Assembly (NCBI GenBank): GCA_026195255.1
Contig: JAPHSS010000002.1
Location: 1 to 64,000 of the forward strand
Reading direction: 5' to 3'
DNA length: 64,000 bases
Origin: Gammaproteobacteria bacterium
GTDB taxonomy: Bacteria > Pseudomonadota > Gammaproteobacteria > SZUA-229
Position 1 is the first letter of the stretch, and each line of letters starts with the position of its first letter. Positions 38,340-49,608 of the stretch are shown piece after piece. The translations under genes were made by a program, and so were the position numbers. The notes under the pieces were generated by a model. It made no database searches and had not been told where the DNA came from. It worked only from the letters and a program-made list of their open reading frames with translations.

Positions 38340-38885
38340 GAATAGATTGGGTTAACTAGTAGAGAGGAAACTCCAGCGAAAGAGAGGTGTAGTTCCGGTC
38401 AGACAGTCGCGTTGCTATTGTAAAGCACTTACCGAACAGGATTTCTGTGAAAGCCAATAGAGGAGGATAAGGTAAACAATGATACACCTTATAACTGAAG
38501 TCACCTAAGGCTTAATTTTTTATTTTATAGTATAAAGATCATGACTAGTGATCTTTGTTACATTCTGTACTCTATCTAAATGCATTCAGCCGTGCTCTAT
38601 AGGCCTCTCTGGCAAGTGTGTTTCACGTGGAGAGCTGAAGCTCAGTATGAAGGGTGAGTTTATAGGTATTAATACGGGTGAGGGGGTTCAGGTAACTGCA
38701 GATGTAAGTGCTCTGCTAAGTGAAACTGATGGAACTGAGTTCTGGTTCCTGAGAATTCTCAAAAAAGGGGCTGCAGGGATTATTATTTAATTCCTGCGCT
38801 TACTTTTTAAAAAAATATTATCCGATAATTGAGTTGCTATCTAAAAAGCCAGGCGAGGATTCAAAAATATGTAGTTCAATAATAT

Positions 38886-41800
38886 TTAGTTATTTAAGTA
38901 AATATTTAACTTTTTAATGAGTTTTTCATTATCGATAGGTTTGCTCAAGTAGTCATCCATGCCTGAGTTGAGGCACTTCTCCTTATCACCCTGCATCGCA
39001 TTTGCTGTCATGGCAATGATAGGAATTTGTTTATACTGATCTCCAGCCATTCCATTTCTAATTTCTTTTGTTGCCTGATATCCGTCCATATTTGGCATTT
39101 GACAATCCATTAATATGCACGAATATTTTCTGTCTTTCGATTCTTTTAGAGCTTTAATTGCTTCTAATCCATCATTTGTTATATCAGGTGTTAAACCTAA
39201 TGTCTCAAGTATGCCTTTAGCGACAAGCTGGTTTACATGGTTATCTTCTACTAGCAGAATTCGTGTGTTATCCGGCCAGCTATTTTTGTTATTTCGTGAG
39301 CGGGACTCATCTGCGATGTCATTTAGATAATGGCGTGTTACTAATGGAGCGGCTTTTTTAAGTGCCTCTCCATCTTCCGAGATAATGCTTAAAGCATTTA
39401 GTAAGTCGGATGTTGTTACTGGTTTTGGAAAGTATGCTCGGAAACCAATTTCGGCAAGTGCTTTAGCGTCTCCAAGTGCAGTAAATGAAGTCATCATAAT
39501 TAATTTAATGGTTTTGAAACGACTATCTAACTGCAATTTTTTAGCAAATTCTGCACCGCTCATCCCTGGTAAGTTAGAGTCTATAAATGCTATATCAAAA
39601 GCATTATCAGGTCTTAAGGTATTGGTAGTCTGGCAGAATTCTAATGCTGATTCGGCATCTGTAGAAACTGAAATATTAGCGCCCCAGCGTTCGAGTTGTG
39701 ATTTTAGTACGTTTCTGGATGTAGTATTATTGTCTACAATAAGAATATTGAGAGTACTAATATCAATATCTGGCACAGTAATTTCAGGTCTGCTGCTTTT
39801 TTCTATTATTATGGAGAAATCAAAACAACTGCCTTCACCTTCAGTACTCTTAACTTTAATGTCGCCTTGCATTAATTTACATAATCTACTGGAAATCGCA
39901 AGACCCAGACCTGTGCCGCCATATTTTCGGGTTGTTGATGTATCAACCTGGGTAAATGAATTAAATAAATCGTCCTGAAATTCCTTTGCTATACCGATAC
40001 CGGTATCTATAATTGAGCAGTTAAATGATAGCCTGGTTTCATCAATTTCATCAGTGGTTGCACGAATTATAATTTCCCCATGATGTGTGAATTTAATGGC
40101 ATTGCCTATTATATTCGTCAATACTTGCCTTATCCTGCTGGGGTCTCCCTTAACAAATGGATGTTTAATATTGACGGTGTCTAAAATAACTTCAAGGTTT
40201 TTATCCTGAGCTAGTTGAGCCATTAACTCAGAAACGTTACCTAGTAATTCTCGAATGTCAAAATCAATATTTTCAAGATCAAGTTTTCCTGCATCAACTT
40301 TAGAATAATCCAGTATATCGTTAATTAACGTGAGTAATGATTTGGCGCTGAAATGTGCAAGTTTTAATCTGTGCGCCTGCTCATTTGTTAAATCTGAGTC
40401 TTTGAGTAGATCAAGCATGCCTATAACTCCATTCATCGGCGTTCTTATTTCATGACTCATGCTAGCCAGGAAGTCACTTTTAGCATTAGCGGCAATGACT
40501 GCTTTATCTTTTGCATCGATCAAATCGTTTTGTACTCGATTTCTCTCAGTTATATCCTCGACAATAGACCAGATCATTTTTTTATTCGTAGAAGGATCGT
40601 TAACAATTATGCCATTGAGAAGAACCGGATAACGCTCACCATTTTTTTTGATGTATTCTTTTTCATAAGGGCCATATTTATTATTTTTCATCAGTGAGTC
40701 TAGTTGTTTTGCCTCAATAGGCTGGTAATCTTTGGGAGTAATATCCCAGTAACTCAGCTTAATGAATTCATCGATGGTATAACCTGTTGGAGCAACGAGC
40801 GCTTTATTTATTTTTATAAAAGCGCCAGTTTCCAGATCGTTCAAGGCAATGCCAACGGGTGAAAGTTCAAATAATCCTCGTAATAGCTCTTCACTATTTT
40901 GTAATTTTGACTGGGAATCTTTGTATTGTCTGGTTTTTACTTCAACAAGTTTCTTAAGACGGTGATTAATAACAAGGAAAACGGCAGCGAATAATATAAG
41001 TCCTATAGATGAAGCGATGATTGTTTTAGTTAGAAGATTGTTTTGAGTGCCATTAAAGTAATCTGTATAACTGATGCCTGATATATCTTTATCTTTAGGG
41101 GCAAGTCCAAGATTTTTATAAATATCAGATATTTTTTTAAGCCTGTTCGTGCTGAAATGACCAAGATCTATACTGTCGGGCTGAATCATGCGAGCAATGT
41201 GTTCTGCTTCATATAAAAGGTGTTCTTTAGATTTTTCGGTTTTATAGTTGCTGAGAATCCAGTCTGATATTTCTTCGCTATTATTTAATGCGTATTTCCA
41301 GCCTTTTATACTTGCGCGTTTGAATGCAAGGACTTTTTCTTTATTATTTATTAAGTAGTCTTCAGTAACAAAAATCATGTCCCCGTAGAAGTCAATTCCG
41401 TAACTTGAGGGTGATATAATATTTAAGTCGACATTTTTTTCACGAAAGAAAAATGGCTGATTAGTTATATAGGCAGACATGGCGTCAACCTTGCCTTTTA
41501 TTAATGCATCGTCCTGAAAAGTGTGAGGCACATGAATATGATCAGTGTCTTTTAAGTTTAGCTCTGTAAACATGGCTGTAAGAACGGCATCATCAATATT
41601 CTTCTGGTACATGACTTTTTTTCCATGTAACTCAAGAGGACTGATTATGTTTGAAGATTTTAATGTCAATAATACAAGTGGCGAATGTTGATATATTGCG
41701 GCAACAATAACTACTGGATTGCCTTTTAATCTAGATAGGATCAGGCTTGAATCTGAAATTCCAAAATCTGCATCGCCACCGAGTACTATTTCGGATGTGC

Positions 41801-42020
41801 TGCGTGTAAAGTTAACTTCGTTGATTTTAACATCTAAGCCTTCTGCTTCGAAATATCCCATTTTTTGAGCGGCATAAAATCCGCCAAATTGAAACTGATG
41901 TTTCCATTTTAGCTGCAGGGTAACCTGCTCCAGGGCGAGTGTTTCAAAAGATATAAACTGAAACACTACTGTTATCAATAAGAGGGGAATTATTTTAGTT
42001 TTTAAGTATAGATTAATCAC
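38886..42020 (-). CDS. Hybrid sensor kinase with N-terminal NMT1/THI5-like binding domain, PAS, HisKA, HATPase, two REC domains
   Basis: LQLKWKHQFQFGGFYAAQKMGYFEAEGLDVKI...; [19 protein letters not shown]; two receiver cores (IAFIDSNLPGM; ILMDCQMPNMDGYQ). Confidence 0.9.
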   Translation of the reverse strand: MINLYLKTKIIPLLLITVVFQFISFETLALEQVTLQLKWKHQFQFGGFYAAQKMGYFEAEGLDVKINEVNFTRSTSEIVLGGDADFGISDSSLILSRLKGNPVVIVAAIYQHSPLVLLTLKSSNIISPLELHGKKVMYQKNIDDAVLTAMFTELNLKDTDHIHVPHTFQDDALIKGKVDAMSAYITNQPFFFREKNVDLNIISPSSYGIDFYGDMIFVTEDYLINNKEKVLAFKRASIKGWKYALNNSEEISDWILSNYKTEKSKEHLLYEAEHIARMIQPDSIDLGHFSTNRLKKISDIYKNLGLAPKDKDISGISYTDYFNGTQNNLLTKTIIASSIGLILFAAVFLVINHRLKKLVEVKTRQYKDSQSKLQNSEELLRGLFELSPVGIALNDLETGAFIKINKALVAPTGYTIDEFIKLSYWDITPKDYQPIEAKQLDSLMKNNKYGPYEKEYIKKNGERYPVLLNGIIVNDPSTNKKMIWSIVEDITERNRVQNDLIDAKDKAVIAANAKSDFLASMSHEIRTPMNGVIGMLDLLKDSDLTNEQAHRLKLAHFSAKSLLTLINDILDYSKVDAGKLDLENIDFDIRELLGNVSELMAQLAQDKNLEVILDTVNIKHPFVKGDPSRIRQVLTNIIGNAIKFTHHGEIIIRATTDEIDETRLSFNCSIIDTGIGIAKEFQDDLFNSFTQVDTSTTRKYGGTGLGLAISSRLCKLMQGDIKVKSTEGEGSCFDFSIIIEKSSRPEITVPDIDISTLNILIVDNNTTSRNVLKSQLERWGANISVSTDAESALEFCQTTNTLRPDNAFDIAFIDSNLPGMSGAEFAKKLQLDSRFKTIKLIMMTSFTALGDAKALAEIGFRAYFPKPVTTSDLLNALSIISEDGEALKKAAPLVTRHYLNDIADESRSRNNKNSWPDNTRILLVEDNHVNQLVAKGILETLGLTPDITNDGLEAIKALKESKDRKYSCILMDCQMPNMDGYQATKEIRNGMAGDQYKQIPIIAMTANAMQGDKEKCLNSGMDDYLSKPIDNEKLIKKLNIYLNN

Positions 42021-42148
42021 GAATAAGTTTTTTTTGATATTGTGTCTGCATCAAATCCCATTTCAGTTAAGTTTGAACCGCTGGTTCATCAACGCCCTGT
42101 GTAATAAATTTTATTTTATTAACAGTAAAGGGCTGTTCTATGCCATTG

Positions 42149-42583
42149 CTAACGCCATTTATGGCACTGCTGACATTTATTAGCGACCTCCAGAATTTTT
42201 GAGTAATCAGGTGGTGTTGTTTTAGCAAACATCTTGGCAGTGCTTATATCGGTATTAAACTGCTCTATATGGTCACTAATAAATAATTGATTAGTTTGTG
42301 TGTGGCCAGCACTTAGTCGAGCGGTAATTCTTTCGAGTTTGCCTATTTCCGAGATGACCTGCTGTTGAGTTGTATCTGAGTATTGCGCTTTCTCCACAAT
42401 CTGCTCAAGCCTTTCAACGCCCTTGCTCATCTGTCTCATCAGGCTCCTTATTTCTTTGTTTTCTACATACGTAAAGTCTTCAGAATAAGTTAGTTTGCGA
42501 ACTTCGGAGCAGCCAGAAATGCTGGCTATAATCAAGATGGGCAACACAAAAATTAAGGCTATTTTAGCTAATATTGTATTCAT
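42149..42583 (-). CDS. Lipoprotein with C-terminal CxxCH c-type heme motif
   Basis: Lipobox IASISGCSE; C-terminus KCQQCHKWR. Confidence 0.6.
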   Translation of the reverse strand: MNTILAKIALIFVLPILIIASISGCSEVRKLTYSEDFTYVENKEIRSLMRQMSKGVERLEQIVEKAQYSDTTQQQVISEIGKLERITARLSAGHTQTNQLFISDHIEQFNTDISTAKMFAKTTPPDYSKILEVANKCQQCHKWR

Positions 42584-42585
42584 AT

Positions 42586-42726
42586 TTATTCCTGGTAGAA
42601 AGTTGCATAAGATTTTTTTATTAGCTCGGCTTCTTCAAAAGGTTTTGAGATATGATCGTTCATGTCACTTTCTTTACATTGTTCTATATCACTTGTCATT
42701 ATATTAGCAGTCATGGCTATAATGGG
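42586..42726 (-). pseudogene. C-terminal fragment of a response-regulator receiver domain
   Basis: Reverse translation PIIAMTANIMTSDIEQCKESDMNDHISKPFEEAELIKKSYATFYQE*; the rest of the domain is absent. Confidence 0.65.
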
Positions 42727-43371
42727 TTAATTTACTGTCTTTGTTTTTTGAACTGGCTAGAGTAATAGAATCATTCATAAACTCAATTAGTTGTTTGATG
42801 ATTGTCATTATCTTATCTGGAAAACGTAATGGATACAAAAACAATAAAATAAATAAGCTAAGATTCGTCATATTCTAAAAAAACCTGTAAGTTGGCCTGC
42901 ACCTGACTAGGGATTGGCCTTCTTATTATTTGCGAGGCTTTAAATATTGGATCCATTGTGTACTAAAACTGATAATAAAAAGTTTAGTAGATTTTTAATA
43001 ACTTGCACAATTTAGGTGCAATATATCCGCCCGGGTTAAGGTGTCAGAAATCGAAGTGGTTTTTTCCGACACTTTGTAAGCCCGCTTATTTATGTGCTTG
43101 ATGTAGCCGCTCTAATTTAATTACCGGTCTGAAGTTCGTTCTGACTTTCGGCATAAGCCACTACGTAATCCGGTATTATTAACTGGAGCAGCGGCAGCTC
43201 TAATGGTACATATTGGTGCTATGTATACACTCTGACTTGAGTTACCGGGTATTGTCCTTACAGTACTGCCTGTGATGGAACTTCATAAATCAATTCATCG
43301 CTGGTTTTAATAAAGTATTCTTTTCAGTGTGGAATGATTTTTTAAAAATTAAGTAAGAAAAATGGGAAGGG

Positions 43372-43416
43372 AAAACTGACACAGAGATTTAAAAATAATC
43401 TCTGTGTCAGTTTTTT
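43372..43416 (-). terminator. Strong perfect hairpin near MCP 3' end
   Basis: AAAACTGACACAGAGATT taaaaat AATCTCTGTGTCAGTTTT. Confidence 0.8.
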
Positions 43417-43421
43417 GTTGC

Positions 43422-45329
43422 TTAAACTTTAAATTGATTAACCAGGCGTTGTAAGTCACCTGCTAGTTTAGCGAGCTCTTCACTTGCAAGTGAAGTCTGC
43501 TCAGTGCCTTCAGCAGTTCGGTCAACAATGTCGCTGATATTAACTATATTGCGATTAATCTCTTCTGCCACTGAACTCTGCTGTTCTGCTGCGGTGGCGA
43601 TTTGAGTGTTCATATCTTTAATCAGAGAAACTGATTTAGTTATCTCTTCTAAAGAACTACCGGCTTTTGCTGCCTGATTAACGCCATCTTCAGCTTTTTG
43701 TCGACTATCATCCATAACCTTAACGGCTGATTGGGCGCCTGCCTGTAGTTTCTCAATCATCACCTGTATTTCCTGGGTGGATTGTTGTGTTTTACTGGCT
43801 AATGTTCTGACTTCATCAGCGACTACGGCAAAACCTCGTCCTTGCTCGCCCGCACGCGCGGCTTCTATTGCTGCGTTAAGTGCCAGTAGGTTGGTCTGTT
43901 CAGCAATACCTTTTATAACGTCGAGTACTGTGCCAATATTTTCGCTGTCTTTTTCTAGTTGGCTAATAACAGCGGCAGCCGTATTTACTTCACCAGAGAG
44001 ATCCTCAATTGCCTTCATGGTGCTTATTACAACCTGTTTACCTTCAGTTGATGCGAGGTCTGCGCTATTGGCTGCGGTTGCTGCATCTGTAGCATGGCGA
44101 GCAACTTCCTGCACAGTTGCGGTCATTTCATTCATGGCCGTTACCACCTGCGAGGTTTCAGATTGTTGCTGCTGAGTGCCTCTGTTGGTTTCTTCCATGA
44201 TGGCTGACATTTCTTCCGCTGCTGAAGCCAGTTGAGTGGTTGAACCATATACCTTACTAACCAGCCCTCGAACCTTTTCAGCGAAGCTGTTAAATGCCCT
44301 GGCGAGGCGTGTGATTTCATTATCACCCGAGTCGTCCAGGCGTTGCGTAAGGTCGCCTTCACCTTCTGCAATTTCATTCATTGCTTCAACGGCTTTACAT
44401 AACGGTCCGCCAATCAAACGGGCGATTAATGCGGCAATTATCAGACCTATAATCAGAGAAATAACACCAATTATAACCGCTGTGTTTCTCGCATTATCAA
44501 TGGCAGTGGTGTAATGGCTCCGGTCCATTGCAATTTCCATAACGCCAATGGCCTTGCCATTAAAATCATCAATTCGATATGCATAAAGAGCCAGATCTTG
44601 ATCCCCATCGAGAATTTCAATTATTACGGGCTGATCCATTGCATCAGATAGCTGTTTCTGGCTTAGTAGCCCTGTTTTGCCAAAGGTCGATGCAAATGCT
44701 TCAAACCCGCCGTCACGGCTGAGTGATAATGCAATATCAATATTGTATTTTTGTTTGAAATTATCAAAAAACGGCTGTCCAAAAGACATGCCAAATTCTA
44801 CTGAACCTAGATGTTCGCCTTTATGGAATACGGGTGAAATACCCCGAACGCCTAATCCGGCTACACCTTTTTCCAGGCCAACTATATTTTTTTTCAGGTT
44901 GTTCGTCGCAACAACTGTTTTGCGAAAAGAAGATAAATCATCACCAAATTTTTGCGGCTTGTGTAACCTCAAAAAAGAGGTGGCTGGCGGTGTGTGAAAC
45001 TGAAACTGACGAGCAGAGAAGTCCTTCTTCATAACCTTAAAGGACGGTACAAGGGCTTCGGCTAATTGTTCACGTTCACCGTTTGCAAACATTTCAGCAA
45101 AGATATCGACGTTGGCGATCATCGATGCCAGTGCATTGGCTAAACGGCCTTCTGATGCCATTTCTGCTTTTGCAGATTCAAATAACTTATGTAATTCTCG
45201 TTTTTCAGCTTCATGTACTACAGAGGTGACTGTTGTTAATACAACAGGGATATTTACCAGTGTAACGAGCAACAGGACAAGGCTAAAACTGATGCCGAGT
45301 AAGGTTCTGATATTAAATCTATTTAGCAT
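43422..45329 (-). CDS. Methyl-accepting chemotaxis protein (dCACHE-like/HAMP/MA)
   Basis: [50 protein letters not shown]. Confidence 0.95.
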   Translation of the reverse strand: MLNRFNIRTLLGISFSLVLLLVTLVNIPVVLTTVTSVVHEAEKRELHKLFESAKAEMASEGRLANALASMIANVDIFAEMFANGEREQLAEALVPSFKVMKKDFSARQFQFHTPPATSFLRLHKPQKFGDDLSSFRKTVVATNNLKKNIVGLEKGVAGLGVRGISPVFHKGEHLGSVEFGMSFGQPFFDNFKQKYNIDIALSLSRDGGFEAFASTFGKTGLLSQKQLSDAMDQPVIIEILDGDQDLALYAYRIDDFNGKAIGVMEIAMDRSHYTTAIDNARNTAVIIGVISLIIGLIIAALIARLIGGPLCKAVEAMNEIAEGEGDLTQRLDDSGDNEITRLARAFNSFAEKVRGLVSKVYGSTTQLASAAEEMSAIMEETNRGTQQQQSETSQVVTAMNEMTATVQEVARHATDAATAANSADLASTEGKQVVISTMKAIEDLSGEVNTAAAVISQLEKDSENIGTVLDVIKGIAEQTNLLALNAAIEAARAGEQGRGFAVVADEVRTLASKTQQSTQEIQVMIEKLQAGAQSAVKVMDDSRQKAEDGVNQAAKAGSSLEEITKSVSLIKDMNTQIATAAEQQSSVAEEINRNIVNISDIVDRTAEGTEQTSLASEELAKLAGDLQRLVNQFKV

Positions 45330-45442
45330 TGCAGAGATCCGCCAGGGGTTATAAAGTTATACCAATATTGATTTGGCATTGTGAAAGACAAATGCACCTT
45401 CTCAATATAGTCCAATTTGGTAAAATAATCTGCCGAGTCTCA

Positions 45443-45490
45443 AAAAAAAGCGAAACAGAGATTAAATTTTAATCCTCCGCTTCGCTTTTA
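45443..45490. terminator. Terminator-like hairpin
   Basis: AAAAAAAAGCGAA...TTCGCTTTT. Confidence 0.55.
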
Positions 45491-45501
45491 TTTCCTGATG
45501 T

Positions 45502-47673
45502 TTACTCTTCTGTTTCGGCTAGTGCAAATGCAATTAACCTGTGGGCGTCTATGCCTAGTCGATAACGTCCATTGGTGGTTTTTCCCCAAACATCCAGATC
45601 GGCTGCAAATGCAGCATTGACGCAATCCCCCACGAGTTCGTATGCGGTAAAGTTCTGCTGATAAACACCCGCTACTTTATTGTATGGCGGTGCCAAAATG
45701 GCAGCGGTTTCTGAATAAACACCGGCGGTGCTGGCAATAGGCAGAACGTTGGAACCACGTTTAATCGTGAAGTCCAGGACTGCATGGTTGTTGGGGTGGC
45801 TTGCTATAAATTCAATATGCACTGAATCTGCAGGGTCGTTATATCGCAGGAAGCCACAGTCATCACTTGCGTGTATAGCGCCAATGCTGGGCTGGGGTAG
45901 TTCAGCGGTAACCGGGTTGTTATCAATGTGTACCTGAAAAACAAAGGCGCCATTACTTATTTCGCCTGTTTCTGCATACCGGGTTGTACTAACATCGCTG
46001 TTCCTTGCGAGGAATTCAAAACTGCCGGCACCGGGCATAACTTGCTGCCCACTGGCATTAAAGACTTCTACTTTTACATCAAAAGTGCCTGCACTATCGG
46101 TAACGTTTAATTCTGAGATAGCCGGTACGCTAGTGCTTGTGTTCCAGCTGGCGGCGACATCATTAATGTTACCTGTGCTCCATTCACGAACGATAACCGT
46201 GGCAGGGTCGATAGCGCGGACTGGTGGGGTGCGGGGTTTAAATTCAAATAAGTTGGGCGAACCACCAATAGTTTGAGGTGGAACAGGATATGACTCATAG
46301 GTGGGTAGGCTACCATCATCATATTCCATGCGATAACCCCGAGATTGGGGTGTTGTCATAGCTGTCCAGTCGCCGCTGTCACCACTGCGTCGATATGAAT
46401 AACGATAAAACTTAATGCTGTTGTCGTCAGCTCCAGGATCGGTGTCATCTTTTGGTATGAAATACGAGTCATCATGATAAAAACTCAGTGTGCCACCAAA
46501 GGGGGCGTCATATAACATACCCAGACCTGGAGTTGAATAATTTACAAAACCATCTGAACGAACCCAGCCATTGGGGGCTGGCGGGGCACCAGCAGGTGTT
46601 CCCCATATTGGCGTATGACCAATTTTATAAGGTAAAACAAAAAGCGTAACACCGTCGGGGATATCGTATTCCGGTACTTCACAGGCTTCTGCATTTGGCG
46701 CATTGATAACAACATGAGTGCCGCAGGTATAATTCCAGTGGGTATGGCAGGCAACACTGGGTTTATAAACAGTTGTCCATACGCCATCCTGTAATTGTTC
46801 AACCCAGAAATATAAGTCTGGCTGATCATTGCAGTCATGATAAATGCCTGTACTGAAATGCCCTGTATTATCAACATCAATTGTACGTAAACAGTCTTTT
46901 CTATAATGATGCCAGATATAGGGAAAGAAACACCAGAAAGGTGTGAGTAAATAATCAAGTTGTAATAATTGTGCACGAATTTCATTTGCGCTATTTGCGT
47001 TAATCAGGGCGCTAAGTGCGAGTTGAGAAGAGGCGTTTGAAAATTGGCTGTTAGGTACAGCATTAATGCTTCTAACTTTAGCTGGCAATGTTTTTGATAA
47101 TCGAAACTCAGATAGTGGCCCCGGATCTGGAATAGGAAATGGTGGTACCACGGGATGTAACTTATCGAGCAGGTCTTCTCTTAATTTAAAAATATCAAAA
47201 TCGGGGATACGCGGTAAAATCCAGCGCCATCGATCAACCTCACAAATGTGCACTCTGGCATTACAAACAGGCATAGACTCAACACTGCCATCGGGCAAAC
47301 TTACATTTTTAACAACTTCACCGGTTACAGTGCAACGACACCAGAGTGGTAAAATAATACCTGGAATATGAATATCTATTTCTGGTTTTTCCAGTAAAAA
47401 ACGTTCGGGCAACTCATAAGCACCAATGCGTTTTAAAGCATTAACTGTAGGTGTGGGTTCGTTATTTTTTTTAACAGGGCCGAGTAATATTGTGATAGAT
47501 CGACCATCCATAGAATCTGAAATATCAATAATAGCTTTGTCTTTGCTACTGATAGTGTCAGAGCCAATCGCTTTGCCGCCAGCACTAAAGACATAAGCCT
47601 GTAGTTCTTCTATTTTTGTTTGATCGGTGATATTTAAACTAATTGTTAGTGGTTTTTCATTTTTACACTTCAT
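45502..47673 (-). CDS. Large uncharacterised protein (723 aa), no obvious signal peptide
   Basis: Long ORF with coherent composition; CTVTGEVVKNVSLPDGSVESMPVCNARVHICEVDRWRW suggests a carboxypeptidase-regulatory-like beta-sandwich. Confidence 0.65.
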   Translation of the reverse strand: MKCKNEKPLTISLNITDQTKIEELQAYVFSAGGKAIGSDTISSKDKAIIDISDSMDGRSITILLGPVKKNNEPTPTVNALKRIGAYELPERFLLEKPEIDIHIPGIILPLWCRCTVTGEVVKNVSLPDGSVESMPVCNARVHICEVDRWRWILPRIPDFDIFKLREDLLDKLHPVVPPFPIPDPGPLSEFRLSKTLPAKVRSINAVPNSQFSNASSQLALSALINANSANEIRAQLLQLDYLLTPFWCFFPYIWHHYRKDCLRTIDVDNTGHFSTGIYHDCNDQPDLYFWVEQLQDGVWTTVYKPSVACHTHWNYTCGTHVVINAPNAEACEVPEYDIPDGVTLFVLPYKIGHTPIWGTPAGAPPAPNGWVRSDGFVNYSTPGLGMLYDAPFGGTLSFYHDDSYFIPKDDTDPGADDNSIKFYRYSYRRSGDSGDWTAMTTPQSRGYRMEYDDGSLPTYESYPVPPQTIGGSPNLFEFKPRTPPVRAIDPATVIVREWSTGNINDVAASWNTSTSVPAISELNVTDSAGTFDVKVEVFNASGQQVMPGAGSFEFLARNSDVSTTRYAETGEISNGAFVFQVHIDNNPVTAELPQPSIGAIHASDDCGFLRYNDPADSVHIEFIASHPNNHAVLDFTIKRGSNVLPIASTAGVYSETAAILAPPYNKVAGVYQQNFTAYELVGDCVNAAFAADLDVWGKTTNGRYRLGIDAHRLIAFALAETEE

Positions 47674-47941
47674 GTCCGTTCCTTGTGTTTATACTTTAAA
47701 TATGTTTTTTTTGCATAATCAAACTAACCCGTGTAATGCAAAAAGTAGATAAATAAGATGAAATAATACGTCTCCTTATTTAATGTGTTTTTCTTATTTA
47801 AGAAGCAGTAGAGTTACATATAACAAGTTATGAATAAATAAGGAAAAGCAGTTTTTAAATGTGGTTGTTTATAGGTAAAAGATGTAGGATATTTCGGACA
47901 GAATGTTTAAGAATAATCTTCGGGTGTTATAAGGATGTGAC

Positions 47942-47988
47942 AAAAAAAGCATCGAAGGATAACGTTTAATCCCTACGACGCCTTTTTT
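47942..47988 (-). terminator. Terminator-like imperfect hairpin after NDH-2
   Basis: AAAAAAAGCATCGAAGG...CCCTACGACGCCTTTTTT. Confidence 0.5.
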
Positions 47989-47997
47989 GGACAGGAC

Positions 47998-49311
47998 TTA
48001 ATGCAGTTTTATTTTTGGGTCGACTGTTGAGCGTAAGGCATGTGCCAGACTTAACATCATGGTGCGGTAAAAACCAAATAATGCAAGCTGGTGCATTTTA
48101 TAAAGTGAGAGATACACTATGCGCGCAAAAAAACCTTCGAGCATTATACTGCCAGTCAGGTTGCCCATCAGATTACCTACTGTGCTGTACTTACCTAATG
48201 AAACCAGTGATCCGTAATCTTTATATTTGAACACAGGCAGAGGTTTTTTGTTAATTATTGCGCTCATGGTTTTTAATAAAAGAGAAGCCTGTTGGTGTGC
48301 CGATTGTGCACGAGGTGGAACATAGCTGTTCATTTCTGGCCATTCACATTGCGCGCAATCACCCATTGCAAAAATATTTTCGTCTTCAGTGGTTTGTAAA
48401 GTCTGATTAACAACCAGCTGATTGAGATGATTGGTTTCAAGCCCTTCTAAATCATTTAAGAATTCCGGTGCTTTTATACCGGCGGCCCAAACTTTAATTG
48501 CAGCGGGTATTTCACGGCCCGTGTGGGTAATCAGTTTATCTTTATCAACCTTAACCACGCGCTCGTTGGTGATTACATCTATATCCAGTTTTTTGAGTTC
48601 TGCATGGGCTGCAGCGGATAATTTGGGGGGTAAAGCAGATAAGATTCTGTCGGCAGCATCAACAATATGAATTTTAATTTGTGAAGGGCTAATTTGATCT
48701 AAACCATAAGATGTGAATAGTCGAGATACCTTGTGTAACTGGGCGGATAACTCAATACCTGTTGCTCCGGCACCGGCAATAACTACATCTAGCTGACCAG
48801 GTTGAAGTGGTGTGGCTTGCGTATTGGCTTTAATGTAAATTTCTAATAATTTATTTTGAAATGATTGTGCCTGCTGTTTAGTATCTAAAAACATACAATG
48901 TTCTCGCACGCCCTCAATATTAAAGTCATTACTAACTGAGCCTACCGCCATAACCAGTGTGTCATAATCAAATTGACGTTCTGGAATAATCTCTTCACCT
49001 TTATCATTTGACGTGGGCGCAACAAAAACAATTTTGTTTTTGCGATCAAGCTTATACATGCGGCCTAAACGATATTCAAAGTTGTTAGCCTTAGCCTGTG
49101 GCATGTATTCGACCTGATTTTCATATGAATCAAATGTGCCCGCTGCCACCTCGTGTAACAGGGGTTTCCATATATGGGTGCGATTAAGATCGAGTAAGGT
49201 AATGCGTGCGATTTTAGACTTACCAAATTTTTTGCCTAAACGAGTGGCAAGTTCAAGGCCGCCGGCGCCGCCGCCGACAATAACTATGTGGTGTGGATTA
49301 TTTTCTGACAT
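47998..49311 (-). CDS. ndh: Type II NADH dehydrogenase (FAD-dependent oxidoreductase)
   Basis: HIVIVGGGAGGLELATRLGKKFGK; IWKPLLHEVAAGT; VVIAGAGATGIELSAQL; IFAMGDCAQC. Confidence 0.9.
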   Translation of the reverse strand: MSENNPHHIVIVGGGAGGLELATRLGKKFGKSKIARITLLDLNRTHIWKPLLHEVAAGTFDSYENQVEYMPQAKANNFEYRLGRMYKLDRKNKIVFVAPTSNDKGEEIIPERQFDYDTLVMAVGSVSNDFNIEGVREHCMFLDTKQQAQSFQNKLLEIYIKANTQATPLQPGQLDVVIAGAGATGIELSAQLHKVSRLFTSYGLDQISPSQIKIHIVDAADRILSALPPKLSAAAHAELKKLDIDVITNERVVKVDKDKLITHTGREIPAAIKVWAAGIKAPEFLNDLEGLETNHLNQLVVNQTLQTTEDENIFAMGDCAQCEWPEMNSYVPPRAQSAHQQASLLLKTMSAIINKKPLPVFKYKDYGSLVSLGKYSTVGNLMGNLTGSIMLEGFFARIVYLSLYKMHQLALFGFYRTMMLSLAHALRSTVDPKIKLH

Positions 49312-49608
49312 GAGTAAGGGGGGGGTGTTTAAGTGAATACTAATTATAGAGGATATTATAAGATTATGTATTACTTATGCATGAATAAGCCTGGCTTCTG
49401 GCAAGTAGTGTGAAGCTAATAGATGATGAACAGATTAAAATAGGTTATATTACGGTATGTGCCCTTGTAGCCGGGCTCTGGTTCGACTCCCCGTGTTGTC
49501 ACCCAATCCCTTAACAAATGATCATACCCAATATTCATTACTAACGATCACTCTGACAAGTGTGGTGGTTTAGTTGTATTTATTACATTATTTTATAGAA
49601 GACTGACT

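Noticed and set aside
38548-38790. 80-aa plus-strand ORF in an intergenic gap
   Set aside because: No family recognised and no clear start context; cannot be separated from chance.
39385-39978. 197-aa plus-strand ORF inside the NMT1 hybrid kinase
   Set aside because: Opposite-strand shadow of conserved REC/HATPase coding sequence.
43041-43072. GTGTCAGAA...TTCCGACAC inverted repeat in the intergenic gap
   Set aside because: Weak, no poly-U tract, no adjacent gene end; plausible by chance.
43777-44175. 132-aa plus-strand ORF inside the MCP
   Set aside because: Shadow of the highly conserved MCP signalling domain.
46542-46985. 147-aa minus-strand ORF overlapping the 723-aa ORF in another frame
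   Set aside because: Low-likelihood alternative frame; the longer ORF has coherent composition over 2.1 kb.
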